Of a stretch of DNA of 64,000 nucleotides, positions 17,080 to 25,790 are shown piece by piece; within the stretch, counting starts at the first letter, position 1; every line of letters begins with the position of its first letter. The notes under the pieces were generated by a model, which searched no databases, had not been told where the DNA came from, and saw nothing but the letters and a program-made list of their open reading frames with translations. The stretch lies in contig NZ_JBEBRB010000001.1 in the NCBI RefSeq assembly GCF_040395035.1, positions 124,001 to 188,000 of the forward strand, given 5' to 3'. Source of the DNA: Parapedobacter lycopersici_A. Its GTDB lineage: Bacteria; Bacteroidota; Bacteroidia; Sphingobacteriales; Sphingobacteriaceae. Both the position numbers and the translations under genes were made by a program.

Positions 17080-18206
17080 TCGGTAAAAAACAGTTCCGAA
17101 GCGATGTGGTCGGCCAGCAGTTTTCCACTCCTGGTCAGTGTAGCCACCTCCTCCCTTACCAGGATATCCCCAGACTGCAGGAATGCCTGTAATGCTGCCG
17201 CGAGGACGAGCCGGCGCTCCCGGCCGAATTCAGTTTCAACAATCCGCAGATCAAGTCCCCAGACCGTCCGCAATGATGTCATAATGTACTCGTTCAATCG
17301 ATCCCGGCTCGTCAGGAATTCACGTTCCCCGGGCAGTTTATTGTCCTGCAACGCCCGGAGGTATTTCACATTATTGCTTACATTCCATTGCCGCGTACCG
17401 CCATCAAAGGAATGGGCGGAGGGACCGACACCGAGGTAGGAAACACCCCTCCAATAGTTGCTGTTGTGCCTTGCGTAGCGCCCTTCCCGGGCGAAATTCG
17501 ATATTTCGTATTGGATATACCCGGCCTGGTCCAGCGCATCCATCAGGTATTCAAATTGCACCGCACTTTGCTGCTCGTCCATCGGCCGCTGCTTCCCTTT
17601 CCGGATCAGGGCCGCCAACGCGGTCTGCGGTTCCACAGTCATGCTGTATGCAGAAATGTGCGGCACATTAAATGCAAGCATTTTTGCCACGTTCCGCTGC
17701 CACTTCTCGTTGGTGAGCAATGGATAACCATAAATCAGGTCGGCCGTGATATTGTCAAAACCGGCATCCTGAAGCCGTTTTATCGCAGTTTCGGCGTCCG
17801 CAGCCCCGTGTGCGCGGTTCATCCAGCGCAGGTCCTCCTCAAAAAATGACTGAATGCCAACGCTCAGGCGATTCACCGGTGTATCGCGAAGCCCGGCAAT
17901 GAAACCGGCATGCAAATCATCCGGATTGGCCTCCAGTGTGATTTCGGCGCCCGATGACACCGGAAATAGATCCGTCACGGTTCCAAGCAGTCGCCGTATT
18001 TCATCCGGCGCGAGCAGTGAAGGGGTGCCCCCGCCGAAATAAATGGTTTCGACGGGCTCATTGCCCAGGTATGCCTTCCGCAGGTTCAATTCGCGCTGCA
18101 TGGCGTCGATCATTTCATCGCGGTATTTCAGCGAAGTGCTGAAATGAAAATCGCAGTAATGACACGCCTGCTTACAAAAAGGAATATGAAAATAAATACC
18201 CGCCAT
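17076..18206 (-). CDS. hemW: Radical SAM haem chaperone HemW
   Basis: This is a 376-residue radical SAM protein. The N-terminal CKQACHYCDFHF supplies the CxxxCxxC cluster ligands. FGGGTPSLL, SVGIQSF and the YEISNFAREG region follow, as in HemW. HemW-type proteins bind haem and are thought to deliver it to respiratory enzymes; many are mis-annotated as oxygen-independent coproporphyrinogen oxidase (HemN). The extra cysteine typical of HemN is absent here (CxxxCxxCDF rather than CxxxCxxCxC). Confidence 0.9.
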   Translation of the reverse strand: MAGIYFHIPFCKQACHYCDFHFSTSLKYRDEMIDAMQRELNLRKAYLGNEPVETIYFGGGTPSLLAPDEIRRLLGTVTDLFPVSSGAEITLEANPDDLHAGFIAGLRDTPVNRLSVGIQSFFEEDLRWMNRAHGAADAETAIKRLQDAGFDNITADLIYGYPLLTNEKWQRNVAKMLAFNVPHISAYSMTVEPQTALAALIRKGKQRPMDEQQSAVQFEYLMDALDQAGYIQYEISNFAREGRYARHNSNYWRGVSYLGVGPSAHSFDGGTRQWNVSNNVKYLRALQDNKLPGEREFLTSRDRLNEYIMTSLRTVWGLDLRIVETEFGRERRLVLAAALQAFLQSGDILVREEVATLTRSGKLLADHIASELFFTD

Positions 18207-18673
18207 TTTTGATCCAACGATAAATGATATAAATAACGGAAGACAATTACATCATCTTCGTTAATAATCTTATTGAAGTGATTTAAACTTTTTTGATGCA
18301 AGACAAGCGGTCCAAAAGCTATAATTTAAAATTATCACACTACAAAATTACGGTCAAATGAACTGCAAGTACGCGAAACTACTGTAATCGTCAGCAAAAG
18401 TGGACATATTTATCGCTATCTAAGAGCAGATTTCGTTAATAAAGTTACTGATTCCTGCGTTGGATCGTTGGGTTTTCGTTGTTTGAATATTTGATACCTT
18501 CATTTATTTAAACGCTTAGGTTCTTGAATTTCCCCATTTCCAAACGACTAAATTTGCCTGCCGTTATGTTCAAGTAAAACAATGATGATCTAATTTTAGT
18601 AACAGTTGCCGTGCATCTTGCAGTTAATGTGTCGCTTGTGCTTTTTCAATCCGAGCTAACTAGATTGATTATT
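18207..18673. other. AT-rich gap with GCCGTTAT core, no gene
   Basis: No convincing gene on either strand in these 467 bases. Composition turns AT-rich here and stays so to about 20750. The segment GCCTGCCGTTATGTTCAAG at 18556-18574 shares an 8-base core (18560-18567), in inverted orientation, with 20472-20479 on the other side of the island. Confidence 0.55.
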
Positions 18674-19135
18674 TTAATACGCTCCTTTTATGACAAAAAA
18701 TGACCCTCTAATGGTTCCCGCCAACTTAGATTTTTGGCGAGCAAATTTGAATTTGCTCAATTCCTCCGGCACTTCCATTCCTTCGGAAAGTTTAAATCCT
18801 ACAGCCCTTTTTTTCGGATTGTCAAGTGGGTATAAAACATTAATTCCAAGGCCGCTTTCGTAAAAAACGAACACCCATTTTATATTTTCAACCTGCAATG
18901 TTGCTGTTTCCAAGGGTTTCGATGCGATCACTATACCGCGCTCTTCCTTTAATATTTTATGAACCCACGCGATTGTTTCAATGCTTTCATCGGCTGGCGT
19001 AACACTAAATTCCGTGTTGTATTTATTCATAAAATATCGTGCTTCATTTGCACGTAAACCAGCAAGCGCTGCTGCAACAGGAGATGACGCTAAGCCTGTT
19101 ATGGACACATTTTTAAAATCTATCGTTGTTGTCAT
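18674..19135 (-). CDS. Hypothetical protein, unrecognised
   Basis: This is a 153-residue soluble protein with no signal peptide or membrane segment. It has a helical N-terminal third (LAGLRANEARYFMNKYN) and a mixed second half with VENIKWVFVFYESGLG and a basic C-terminus. No family was recognised. Codon use is AT-rich like its neighbours in the island, unlike the flanking genes. It follows the DoxX-like gene by three bases and is the last gene of an apparent four-gene operon led by arsR. Confidence 0.65.
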   Translation of the reverse strand: MTTTIDFKNVSITGLASSPVAAALAGLRANEARYFMNKYNTEFSVTPADESIETIAWVHKILKEERGIVIASKPLETATLQVENIKWVFVFYESGLGINVLYPLDNPKKRAVGFKLSEGMEVPEELSKFKFARQKSKLAGTIRGSFFVIKGAY

Positions 19136-19138
19136 ATT

Positions 19139-19540
19139 TTATAATTTATTTGTTATTAGGATGATTTTTCTGTCCGAAGGTCTGAAATACCAGGAAATTG
19201 CAATCAGCACAAGGTAAAGTAAAGAAGGCAATATCAAATTGAAAGTATCGCCCGATGCAATGTGTGAATATAAGGCCCCGGTTACGGTGAAGAAGATACC
19301 CGCATAAGCCCATTCTTTCAGCAATGGAAATTTTGGAATAAGAAATGCAATCACACCCAGTATTTTCCATATTCCGAGTAGTGTAAGAATGTAAGCGGGA
19401 TAACCTAAATGTGTTAGGTTTTCTTCGGTACCCGGCCCGTCAGCCTGTATCCTAAATAGCTGAATAATGGCGGTAGATACCATACCCAGACATAACCACA
19501 CGGTTGCTATCCAATAAATTATTTTATCTCTTTTTTTCAT
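19139..19540 (-). CDS. DoxX-like family membrane protein
   Basis: This is a 133-residue protein with four hydrophobic segments, at about residues 7-27, 48-68, 76-94 and 104-119. The pattern, with LGYPAYILTLLGIWKILG, is that of the DoxX_2 family often found beside ArsR/AHSA1 pairs in Bacteroidota. Its function is unknown. It lies six bases after the SRPBCC gene in the same direction and is AT-rich. Confidence 0.75.
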   Translation of the reverse strand: MKKRDKIIYWIATVWLCLGMVSTAIIQLFRIQADGPGTEENLTHLGYPAYILTLLGIWKILGVIAFLIPKFPLLKEWAYAGIFFTVTGALYSHIASGDTFNLILPSLLYLVLIAISWYFRPSDRKIILITNKL

Positions 19541-19546
19541 GCTTTG

Positions 19547-20011
19547 CTATTTTAATCTGTTTACTATTTCTTGTAGTTTATTGTGAGCCATATTAAGTCC
19601 ATACGCAAATGGAAGTTTTAATTGTTCTGCTCTATGTTGCTCCGACCTGTAAATGATTTGTATTGTCAATTTGCTTGTATCATCTGTCAGTTTTTCAAAT
19701 TCCAAAAATTCAAGTTGAGCGCCTATAGACATATTTTCCATTTCAAATGTCCGTATGATCTTCTGGTTTGACACAAATTCGTGTATTGTCCCGTTTGCAC
19801 GGAAAACAACAGTTCCGTTGTGCGACGTTTCAAAAGCATAAGAACCGTGTTTTTTGTTGTCTAATTTCAACACTTTTGCTCCCATCCATTGTTCAACAAG
19901 TTCTGGTTCTTCATAAGCTTTAAAAAGCAATTCCAAGGGCAAATCAAATTCTCGTACAATCGTTAATTCCTGTTTGCCTTCTTCAGCTACAATTTTGGTT
20001 TTTTGCTCCAT
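19547..20011 (-). CDS. SRPBCC / AHSA1-type ligand-binding protein
   Basis: This is a 154-residue START-like protein. VREFDLPLELLFKAYEEPELVEQWMG is cut by the usual AHSA1 layout of an N-terminal strand and helix, and the C-terminus holds a long amphipathic helix (YGLNMAHNKLQEIVNRL). Such proteins bind hydrophobic ligands, and in bacteria they are commonly encoded with an ArsR regulator, as here, one base downstream. The ligand is unknown. Confidence 0.85.
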   Translation of the reverse strand: MEQKTKIVAEEGKQELTIVREFDLPLELLFKAYEEPELVEQWMGAKVLKLDNKKHGSYAFETSHNGTVVFRANGTIHEFVSNQKIIRTFEMENMSIGAQLEFLEFEKLTDDTSKLTIQIIYRSEQHRAEQLKLPFAYGLNMAHNKLQEIVNRLK

Positions 20012-20012
20012 T

Positions 20013-20336
20013 TCATTTTTTGTTTTTATAATGCTTCATTAGGGATTCTAATTTATTGAACCTGTCGTCCCACATTTTGCGGAAAGGCGCTAAAAAATCG
20101 TCCACGGCTTTCATTTTTTCGGGATTAAGTTGATAATGAATTTCCCTCCCATTTTGTTCTTGTTTGAGCAAATCACATTCAGTTAATATTTTAATGTGGT
20201 TAGAAATCGTGGGTCGCGAATAATCAAAATTAGCAGCGATAGCGCCTGCCGGCATTGCCTGAGTAGCAAGCAACAATAAAATTGCCCGCCTTGTGGGGTC
20301 GGAAATTGCTTGAAATACGTCTCTTCTTGTTTTCAT
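20013..20336 (-). CDS. ArsR-family transcriptional regulator
   Basis: This is a 107-residue winged-helix repressor. FQAISDPTRRAILLLLA opens the fold and SRPTISNHIKILTECDLL is the recognition helix region. No CxC metal site is present in the recognition helix, so metal sensing by the classical ArsR route is unlikely. It heads the AT-rich operon (arsR, SRPBCC, DoxX-like, unknown). Two 13-base direct repeats around its promoter are candidate operators. Confidence 0.88.
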   Translation of the reverse strand: MKTRRDVFQAISDPTRRAILLLLATQAMPAGAIAANFDYSRPTISNHIKILTECDLLKQEQNGREIHYQLNPEKMKAVDDFLAPFRKMWDDRFNKLESLMKHYKNKK

Positions 20337-20342
20337 ATTGAA

Positions 20343-20381
20343 GTCATTTGGCTACAAATGTAAGCGTAGTCATTTAACTAC
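20343..20381 (-). promoter_or_regulatory. arsR promoter with direct-repeat operators
   Basis: TACATTTG on the minus strand (20355-20362) is the minus-7 element, ending 18 bases before the ATG. GTCATTTGGCTAC (20343-20355) and GTCATTTAACTAC (20369-20381) are direct repeats with two mismatches flanking it. The second overlaps a GTAGT/ACTAC palindrome. Binding by the ArsR protein is inference. Confidence 0.55.
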
Positions 20382-20757
20382 ACAAGTTTTTGTTCATTTT
20401 TTTCAGTTAGCATTTTGTAGAAATGGTTTTGATGGGGCTTTGTCGTGGTTTAATGTCTATTAGCCCTGCCTATAACGGCTCAAGTCTTTGCGTTCCGACG
20501 GGTTGGAGTACAAAGTTTCAATGTATTGCTAAAGTTTAATAGAAGCACGAAGTCAAGTTTGCATGTCAGTCCGTCTGACTCAAAACCCGTGTCAGTGGCC
20601 CTGGTTATCAGTATCGTTTTAAATGTCGGCCATTATTCAGTGCCAAAGCTAACCTGGAGATCAGAATTAACTTGTTCCGCAGGAAGCTTTCATTTTTTTA
20701 TGTTTCTTTGCGCAAGAAACATAGCCGGATGATCGCTCCTGCTAAACTGATTCCAAT
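20382..20757. other. Gap with island-edge motif and hairpin
   Basis: No supported gene. GCCCTGCCTATAACGGCTCAAG spans 20463-20484 and carries ATAACGGC, the inverted form of the core at 18560-18567. A separate hairpin, ATGTTTCTT / AAGAAACAT with a five-base loop, lies at 20700-20722. The AT-rich composition ends near 20750. Confidence 0.5.
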
Positions 20758-21810
20758 ATGGCACACAGCAACAAGTCCTCCGTTTTTCTTTACCTGGGTT
20801 TATTATTTAGCGCCTGTCAATTGACAGAAAATGCAAAACAGGAGGGCACCGGGGGATCAATTCCACCTACCGCCGAAGCAACGGAACAGCCGGCAATGCC
20901 GGCAGCGGAACCTTCTTCCGACGGCAGGGTTGATTCCGCCGTCTACTGGGCGGGGTTGCATGCACTGGCTCATGGCGATACCACCGGAAGGTGGCCCGTA
21001 GCGGACCAGCCGATTCCGCTTAAAGGGGCTGTATTGCCCGGCAAACGGATCATCGCCTATTATGGAAACCTATATTCCCGTCAGATGGGTATTCTTGGTG
21101 AACTGCCCCCTGTGCAAATGCTGGATAAACTGGATGCCGAAGTGGCTGCCTGGAATGCAGCGGATACGGGTATTCCGGCAGTTCCCGCACTCCATTACAT
21201 TGCCGTCACCGCACAGGGCAGTCCCGGACGGGACGGCAAACACCGGCTGCGCATGCCATTCAGCCAGATCGATTCCGTGCTTCGCATTGCCAAAAAAAGA
21301 GATGCGCTGGTCTTTCTGGACATCCAGGTCGGCTTCAGCACGCTGGAAGACGAGATCCCGCGCCTCGACACCTTTCTGCGTATGCCGCACGTGCACCTGG
21401 GTATTGACCCTGAATTTTCCATGAAAGAAGACCTACCCCCGGGCAAACGGATTGGCTCATTTACCGCTAAGGACATCAATTTTGCCGCCGCGCATCTTGC
21501 CAAACTGGTCCGCAACAATAACCTCCCTCCCAAGGTCCTTGTGGTGCATCGCTTTACCCAGGGTATGATTAAGGATTATCAGCAGATCAAGCTGCACCCC
21601 GAAGTGCAGCAGGTCATCAACATGGACGGATGGGGTGCGCCGGCGTTGAAGAAAAACACCTATCGAAGCTACATTTTTCCCGAACCCATTCAGTTCACCG
21701 GATTTAAGTTCTTTTATAAGAACGACCTGATCCCGGCACCGCACCGGATGATGACACTGGACGAAGTGCTGGCACTGACACCGGCACCCATTTATATCCA
21801 GTATCAGTAG
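20758..21810 (+). CDS. Exported protein of unknown function, possible lipoprotein
   Basis: This is a 350-residue protein. The signal sequence ends in LFSAC, a near-lipobox with cysteine 20. A low-complexity Pro/Ala/Glu linker (about 30-55) leads to a domain with GKRIIAYYGN, ALVFLDIQVGFS, VHLGIDPEFSM and VLVVHRFTQGM, a series of buried strands followed by acidic residues suggesting a TIM-barrel, possibly a glycosidase-like fold. No family name was recognised. It stands alone between the AT-rich island and a repeat-bearing gap. Confidence 0.65.
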   Translation: MAHSNKSSVFLYLGLLFSACQLTENAKQEGTGGSIPPTAEATEQPAMPAAEPSSDGRVDSAVYWAGLHALAHGDTTGRWPVADQPIPLKGAVLPGKRIIAYYGNLYSRQMGILGELPPVQMLDKLDAEVAAWNAADTGIPAVPALHYIAVTAQGSPGRDGKHRLRMPFSQIDSVLRIAKKRDALVFLDIQVGFSTLEDEIPRLDTFLRMPHVHLGIDPEFSMKEDLPPGKRIGSFTAKDINFAAAHLAKLVRNNNLPPKVLVVHRFTQGMIKDYQQIKLHPEVQQVINMDGWGAPALKKNTYRSYIFPEPIQFTGFKFFYKNDLIPAPHRMMTLDEVLALTPAPIYIQYQ

Positions 21811-21840
21811 CCTGCTTTTTCACCGGGACACCGATGCCCT

Positions 21841-21902
21841 TTCTTCGGGATGAGTCCACAGTGACTCCACCATGAGTCCACGGTGAGTCCACGTTTCTTC
21901 GG
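21841..21902. repeat. Four 11-bp tandem repeats flanked by TTCTTCGG
   Basis: TGAGTCCAC-type units begin at 21851, 21862, 21873 and 21884, an exact 11-base period; the second unit is TGACTCCAC. TTCTTCGG flanks the array at 21841-21848 and 21895-21902. It lies in the 275-base gap before the thioredoxin-like gene. Confidence 0.75.
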
Positions 21903-22085
21903 TTAACAGGTGGACCTGCTGTGGAAGCATCCCGGGAGTACCGTACACACAAAGCCTACCTGTATCCTGCCGTTTCCGGGCAATCCCTGACCGGCTTCCT
22001 TTGGTCCAATGCATTTCATAAATTGCGGAAAATCCGTTAACTTTAACTCGACCAATACAATTCCAATATTGTAAACCAATGAATT

Positions 22086-23225
22086 ATGAAAAGATTTTCC
22101 ATTATTTTAGCCGTACTGGCTGTGCTGCTGCTGACAGATTGCTCGAAAAAGCAGCGTTACACCATACAGGGATCATTGGGTAACCTGAATGCCCCTGCTA
22201 CCGTTTACCTGCTGGAAGTGCAGGATCAGGCGTATGTTGTCCGTGATTCGGCTGTGCTGGAAAATGGTAAATTCACATTTGAGGGTGATATTGACTCCAT
22301 TATCGGATTACAAATCGTACTGAACAGAGAAGGATCAGGCTATGAGCGCGCTGCCGAATCTAAAGGCTTATTTCTGGAAGACGGTGTCATCACCATAAAA
22401 GATAGTACGGGAAGTCTGCGTGAAGCCGTCATCAGTGGCACACCAAATAATGATGCACAATTGCGCATTTATAAAGAGGTAACCTTACCGCTTCAGGAAG
22501 CGGAAATGCAATTAACAAAAAAACAACAAGAGGCAACACCCGAAATGCTGGAAGACGACGGGTTCAAAGCAGAATTGGCTGCTGCGGAAGCACAGTACCT
22601 CGATCATGCTATCAAGCTTCATAGCGATTTCATCCAGCACAACCCAAATGTCATTGTCAGCCTGAATTATTTGATGAGAATGGTTGGAGTAGCTCCTGAC
22701 GAACAAGTGGAATCCCTCTACAATAACCTCTCCAGTGAGCTTAGGCAGTCGCCTTTGGGCCAGGATCTCGCAACCAGATTGGCAAGAATAAAACTATTTG
22801 CAATGGGTGTAGTAATGCCCGAAATAACGTTACCCGATACTAACGGTAATCCGATCAGCTCAACGGATTTTAAGGGGCAATACTTGTTGGTCGATCTGTG
22901 GGCAGCGTGGTGCGCTCCCTGCCGGGTGGAAAATCCAAACCTTGTGGCGATGTACCGGAAATATCAAGATAAAAACTTCAATATCCTCGGTATTTCATTG
23001 GACAATTCCAGGAATGAATGGCTAGTGGCCATCCAAAAAGATAAATTGACCTGGCCCCAAGTGTCTGACTTAAAACATTGGAACAGCGCTGCGATTGCAC
23101 ATTTTGGCATCAACAGCATCCCGACAAACTACCTGCTTGATCCTTCGGGAAAAATCATTGCAAAAGACCTGCGCGGACAGGCACTGCGGAATAAACTGGA
23201 AGAACTGCTGGAAAAAGGAACATAA
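22086..23225 (+). CDS. Lipoprotein thiol-disulfide oxidoreductase (TlpA/ResA-like)
   Basis: This is a 379-residue lipoprotein (lipobox LTDC, cysteine 19). Residues 23-120 form a DUF4369-like beta domain, a helical middle follows, and the C-terminal thioredoxin domain has the active site WAAWCAPCR near residue 280. Such proteins reduce disulfides on the outer side of the inner membrane or in the periplasm, often for cytochrome c maturation or nutrient uptake systems. Its stop overlaps the next ATG (TAATG), so yjbQ is coupled to it. The substrate is unknown. Confidence 0.88.
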   Translation: MKRFSIILAVLAVLLLTDCSKKQRYTIQGSLGNLNAPATVYLLEVQDQAYVVRDSAVLENGKFTFEGDIDSIIGLQIVLNREGSGYERAAESKGLFLEDGVITIKDSTGSLREAVISGTPNNDAQLRIYKEVTLPLQEAEMQLTKKQQEATPEMLEDDGFKAELAAAEAQYLDHAIKLHSDFIQHNPNVIVSLNYLMRMVGVAPDEQVESLYNNLSSELRQSPLGQDLATRLARIKLFAMGVVMPEITLPDTNGNPISSTDFKGQYLLVDLWAAWCAPCRVENPNLVAMYRKYQDKNFNILGISLDNSRNEWLVAIQKDKLTWPQVSDLKHWNSAAIAHFGINSIPTNYLLDPSGKIIAKDLRGQALRNKLEELLEKGT

Positions 23226-23647
23226 TGCAAATACACCAAAAGCAGCTTACGCTCCGCGCATACCCACGGGGATTCCATTTAATCACGGATGAAATTAACG
23301 CGTGTTTAGGTCCGGCACGGCAATGGAAATCGGGCATCTGTAACCTGTTTATCCAGCACACTTCGGCTTCGCTGACCATCAACGAAAATGCCGACCCGAC
23401 GGTGCGCCGCGACTTCGAAACGTATTTCGATAAAGCTGTTCCGGAAAATGATCCGGATTACCTGCATAACGATGAAGGTTCCGATGACATGCCCGCGCAC
23501 CTCAAGGCATCGTTGATGGGGGCATCGCTGAATGTTCCGATCCGGAACGGGAAACTGGCGCTGGGAACCTGGCAGGGCGTATATTTATGCGAACACCGGA
23601 ATTATGGCGGGCAGCGGAAGCTGCTGATTACGACCTGGGGCAGCTAA
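23225..23647 (+). CDS. yjbQ: YjbQ-family (UPF0047) protein
   Basis: This is a 140-residue protein of the UPF0047/YjbQ family. FIQHTSASLTINENADP and the C-terminal GVYLCEHRNYGGQRKLLI with conserved His and Arg are signatures. E. coli YjbQ has a weak thiamine-phosphate synthase activity; the true role is unsettled. The gene overlaps the previous one by one base and is followed by a hairpin. Confidence 0.88.
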   Translation: MQIHQKQLTLRAYPRGFHLITDEINACLGPARQWKSGICNLFIQHTSASLTINENADPTVRRDFETYFDKAVPENDPDYLHNDEGSDDMPAHLKASLMGASLNVPIRNGKLALGTWQGVYLCEHRNYGGQRKLLITTWGS

Positions 23648-23652
23648 ACAGG

Positions 23653-23695
23653 CAAAGGCCGGAGCAACCCGCTACTCAGGTTATTCCGGCCTTTG
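23653..23695. terminator. Hairpin between yjbQ and the OmpA gene
   Basis: AAAGGCCGGA (23654-23663) pairs with TCCGGCCTTT (23685-23694), extended by AACC/GGTT. The U-run is short, so it may be a bidirectional terminator of moderate strength for these convergent genes. Confidence 0.6.
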
Positions 23696-23755
23696 GATAT
23701 ATTCCTTGGCTGCGCCGCTGCCGCAGCTAAGCCGCTACCACCGTGGCGAACCCGT

Positions 23756-24448
23756 TTACGATTGGTTTGCCTGCTTCTGGGCTTCCTCAATCATTTTGTC
23801 GTTCGCAACAATCACAATCTCCACGCGGCGGTTCTGTGCCCGGCCAGCCTCTGTACTGTTATCTTCGATGGGTTCATGGAAACTCCGGCCCTCGGTTTTG
23901 ATCCGGCGTGCCGCCAATCCCTGTGATACGGCATAGTCGCGTACCGCCTTGGCCCTGCGCTCGGAAAGCCCTTGGTTATACTGATCGGTACCCTTATTAT
24001 CCGTGTGCCCGATAACCAGAATATCAGTGTCCGGGTTATTGTTCAGCGAAGCCACCAGATCTGCAATGTTTTCGCGGGCAGCGGTCTTGACCTCGGTCTT
24101 ATCAAAATCGAAAAGAATACCCGAATCAAACTTGACAACAATACCTTCTTCCGCTTTAATTACTTCCGCTCCCGCTACCGTACGCTCAATCTCAGCCGCC
24201 TGCTTATCCATTTTTTTACCGATAAGTCCGCCTGCAACACCGCCAATGGCTGCACCCGCTAATGCACCGATTGCCGTATTGCCGGCCTTGCCCCCGATAA
24301 GGGCACCCAATGCGCCACCGGCAGCTACGCCAACGGCTGCTCCTTTCTGCGTATTGGACATGGACTGTATGGTGCTGCAACCACTGAACAGCATCATCGA
24401 TGTTGCTACCGACAGCCCAAATAAGGTGAGTTTTCTATTCCCAGTCAT
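23756..24448 (-). CDS. OmpA-family lipoprotein with glycine-zipper domain
   Basis: This is a 230-residue outer-membrane lipoprotein (lipobox FSGC). Residues 35-80 are a glycine-zipper segment with repeated GAAVG, GGALGALIGG and GGVAGGLIG. The C-terminal half is an OmpA peptidoglycan-binding domain: FDFDKTEV, VIGHTDNKGTDQYNQGLSERRA and the NRRVEIVI end. It should anchor the outer membrane to peptidoglycan. It is a stand-alone gene, with its downstream neighbour convergent. Confidence 0.92.
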   Translation of the reverse strand: MTGNRKLTLFGLSVATSMMLFSGCSTIQSMSNTQKGAAVGVAAGGALGALIGGKAGNTAIGALAGAAIGGVAGGLIGKKMDKQAAEIERTVAGAEVIKAEEGIVVKFDSGILFDFDKTEVKTAARENIADLVASLNNNPDTDILVIGHTDNKGTDQYNQGLSERRAKAVRDYAVSQGLAARRIKTEGRSFHEPIEDNSTEAGRAQNRRVEIVIVANDKMIEEAQKQANQS

Positions 24449-24533
24449 AATGTTTAAGTTTTGTTATGTATTAACAGATGCAAACCCAGTGCCAAAACAT
24501 GCGGCCTCCGTGAGCCGCCACAAAACGCGATCG

Positions 24534-25289
24534 TTAATCTTCGGGCGGGTCGGCCTTTAATTCAGGCAGTTTCGGCGGGGCCGGACGGCCATCCCGTTCA
24601 AACTGTTTAAACGATTGCATAATATACGCCGTCATATCGTATTCCTGCCAGTGCTGTATTTTTTCGTAGGAAGGACGGAACCAGACGATAAAGTTATTGA
24701 GATCTTCCCCTTCGAGGCCGGTTAGGTCCTGGATCAGTGTCTTATTGAATTTCCGGTCGACTTCCGTCGCCTCAAGCTCCTGGCTCATGTAATTCTGGAA
24801 GCGCCGCGCATTCCTCGGTGTGCGGCCGAATAGCTCATAAAGCGAAGTGACGGGATTAAAAATATACGCCAAAGCCGGAGGTTTGCCATTATAGTAGACA
24901 CCTTGCTTCCGGTAGCCCTGCATGGCATCGCGGAGTTCTGCCTCCTTACTCATCCGGTCCACCGTTGCGGTTTCCAGCTGAATCGTCCCCATCTTCATAT
25001 CCAGCAGGATATCACTGAGGGTGGTAATTTCCGTGGCGACAGGTACATAACCCACACTGCTGGCGGTCAGGCTATCACCCACCGTTACATAAATCTCAAA
25101 GGTGCCAAGGTTATTGGATATAGCGGTACGCTGTGTGTTTTTGTTCGTAACGGTTACCCCGCTTAATCGTTTGCTACTGCCTGCCTCGACGACAATACCC
25201 CGTATTACGCCCGACTCCTGGGCACATAACCACACCGGCAATAAGACATTGCAGAGAAAGAGAAACGTTATTTTGGTAAGGCAATTCAT
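24534..25289 (-). CDS. Exported protein with carboxypeptidase-like regulatory domain
   Basis: This is a 251-residue protein with a signal peptide (cleavage near LCAQES). Residues 27-105 form a CarboxypepD_reg-like beta domain (GVIRGIVVEAGSSKRLSGVTV, ending in LDMKMGT), common at the N-terminus of TonB receptors. The C-terminal part is helical and ends in a proline-rich tail; there is no barrel or plug. It may act as a free-standing surface or periplasmic protein. Role unknown. Confidence 0.78.
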   Translation of the reverse strand: MNCLTKITFLFLCNVLLPVWLCAQESGVIRGIVVEAGSSKRLSGVTVTNKNTQRTAISNNLGTFEIYVTVGDSLTASSVGYVPVATEITTLSDILLDMKMGTIQLETATVDRMSKEAELRDAMQGYRKQGVYYNGKPPALAYIFNPVTSLYELFGRTPRNARRFQNYMSQELEATEVDRKFNKTLIQDLTGLEGEDLNNFIVWFRPSYEKIQHWQEYDMTAYIMQSFKQFERDGRPAPPKLPELKADPPED

Positions 25290-25384
25290 TTACATGTCTG
25301 CAGCGGCGGGTTCGGTTGCCGTCATCCGCCATAAAGGGTTTGACCGTTTATGCGCCCCAACGTTTAACCCGCCGGTTGATTTTC

Positions 25385-25783
25385 TTATTTTTGGTACGGA
25401 TAGTACACAAAATTAGCGCCTTCAGGAACGATAACGAAAACACACATAAAATCTTCCGGCTTTTTATATTTTTTAATAAAATGGGCCTTCCGCTCCTCTT
25501 TAACGATCCCGCGCTCGATAAATTCTTCCAGGGAGGAGGCATGCACCGACCATTCGGTACCCAGTTCGTTTTTATCCAGGATCAGCTCACCCAGACTGAC
25601 CTCGTGCTGGTGCGCCACAAAAATGGGGTACGCCGAAAATCCTTCTGCCATGATTTCCACCGCGGTTTCCTTAATGGATTCGCTGTAAAAATCCAGGTCT
25701 ACTTTTAAGCTTTTAAGCGGGCTCTCTTTTTTTGGCTGGCCATCGTCGCCGGCCTGTGCACCCAATAAATCCGCCAATTCCAT
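25385..25783 (-). CDS. Conserved-looking hypothetical protein downstream of rlmD
   Basis: This is a 132-residue soluble protein. A Gly/Gln-rich start leads to alternating helices and strands, with SAYPIFVAHQHEVSLGELIL and FMCVFVIVPEGANFVYYP near the ends. No family or catalytic motif was recognised. It starts seven bases after the rlmD stop codon on the same strand, so the two are cotranscribed. Confidence 0.7.
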   Translation of the reverse strand: MELADLLGAQAGDDGQPKKESPLKSLKVDLDFYSESIKETAVEIMAEGFSAYPIFVAHQHEVSLGELILDKNELGTEWSVHASSLEEFIERGIVKEERKAHFIKKYKKPEDFMCVFVIVPEGANFVYYPYQK

Positions 25784-25790
25784 AAGCTGG

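Noticed and set aside
20526..20732. 68-codon open frame between arsR and the lipoprotein
   Set aside because: It crosses the island-edge motif and hairpin, has no ribosome-binding site and no protein-like pattern.
21841..21902. Short CRISPR-like array
   Set aside because: The unit is 11 bases with two-base gaps and no variable spacers; no cas genes are present.
24534..25289. Truncated TonB receptor pseudogene
   Set aside because: The regulatory domain is followed by an intact helical region and a normal stop; no plug or barrel remnants are found nearby.
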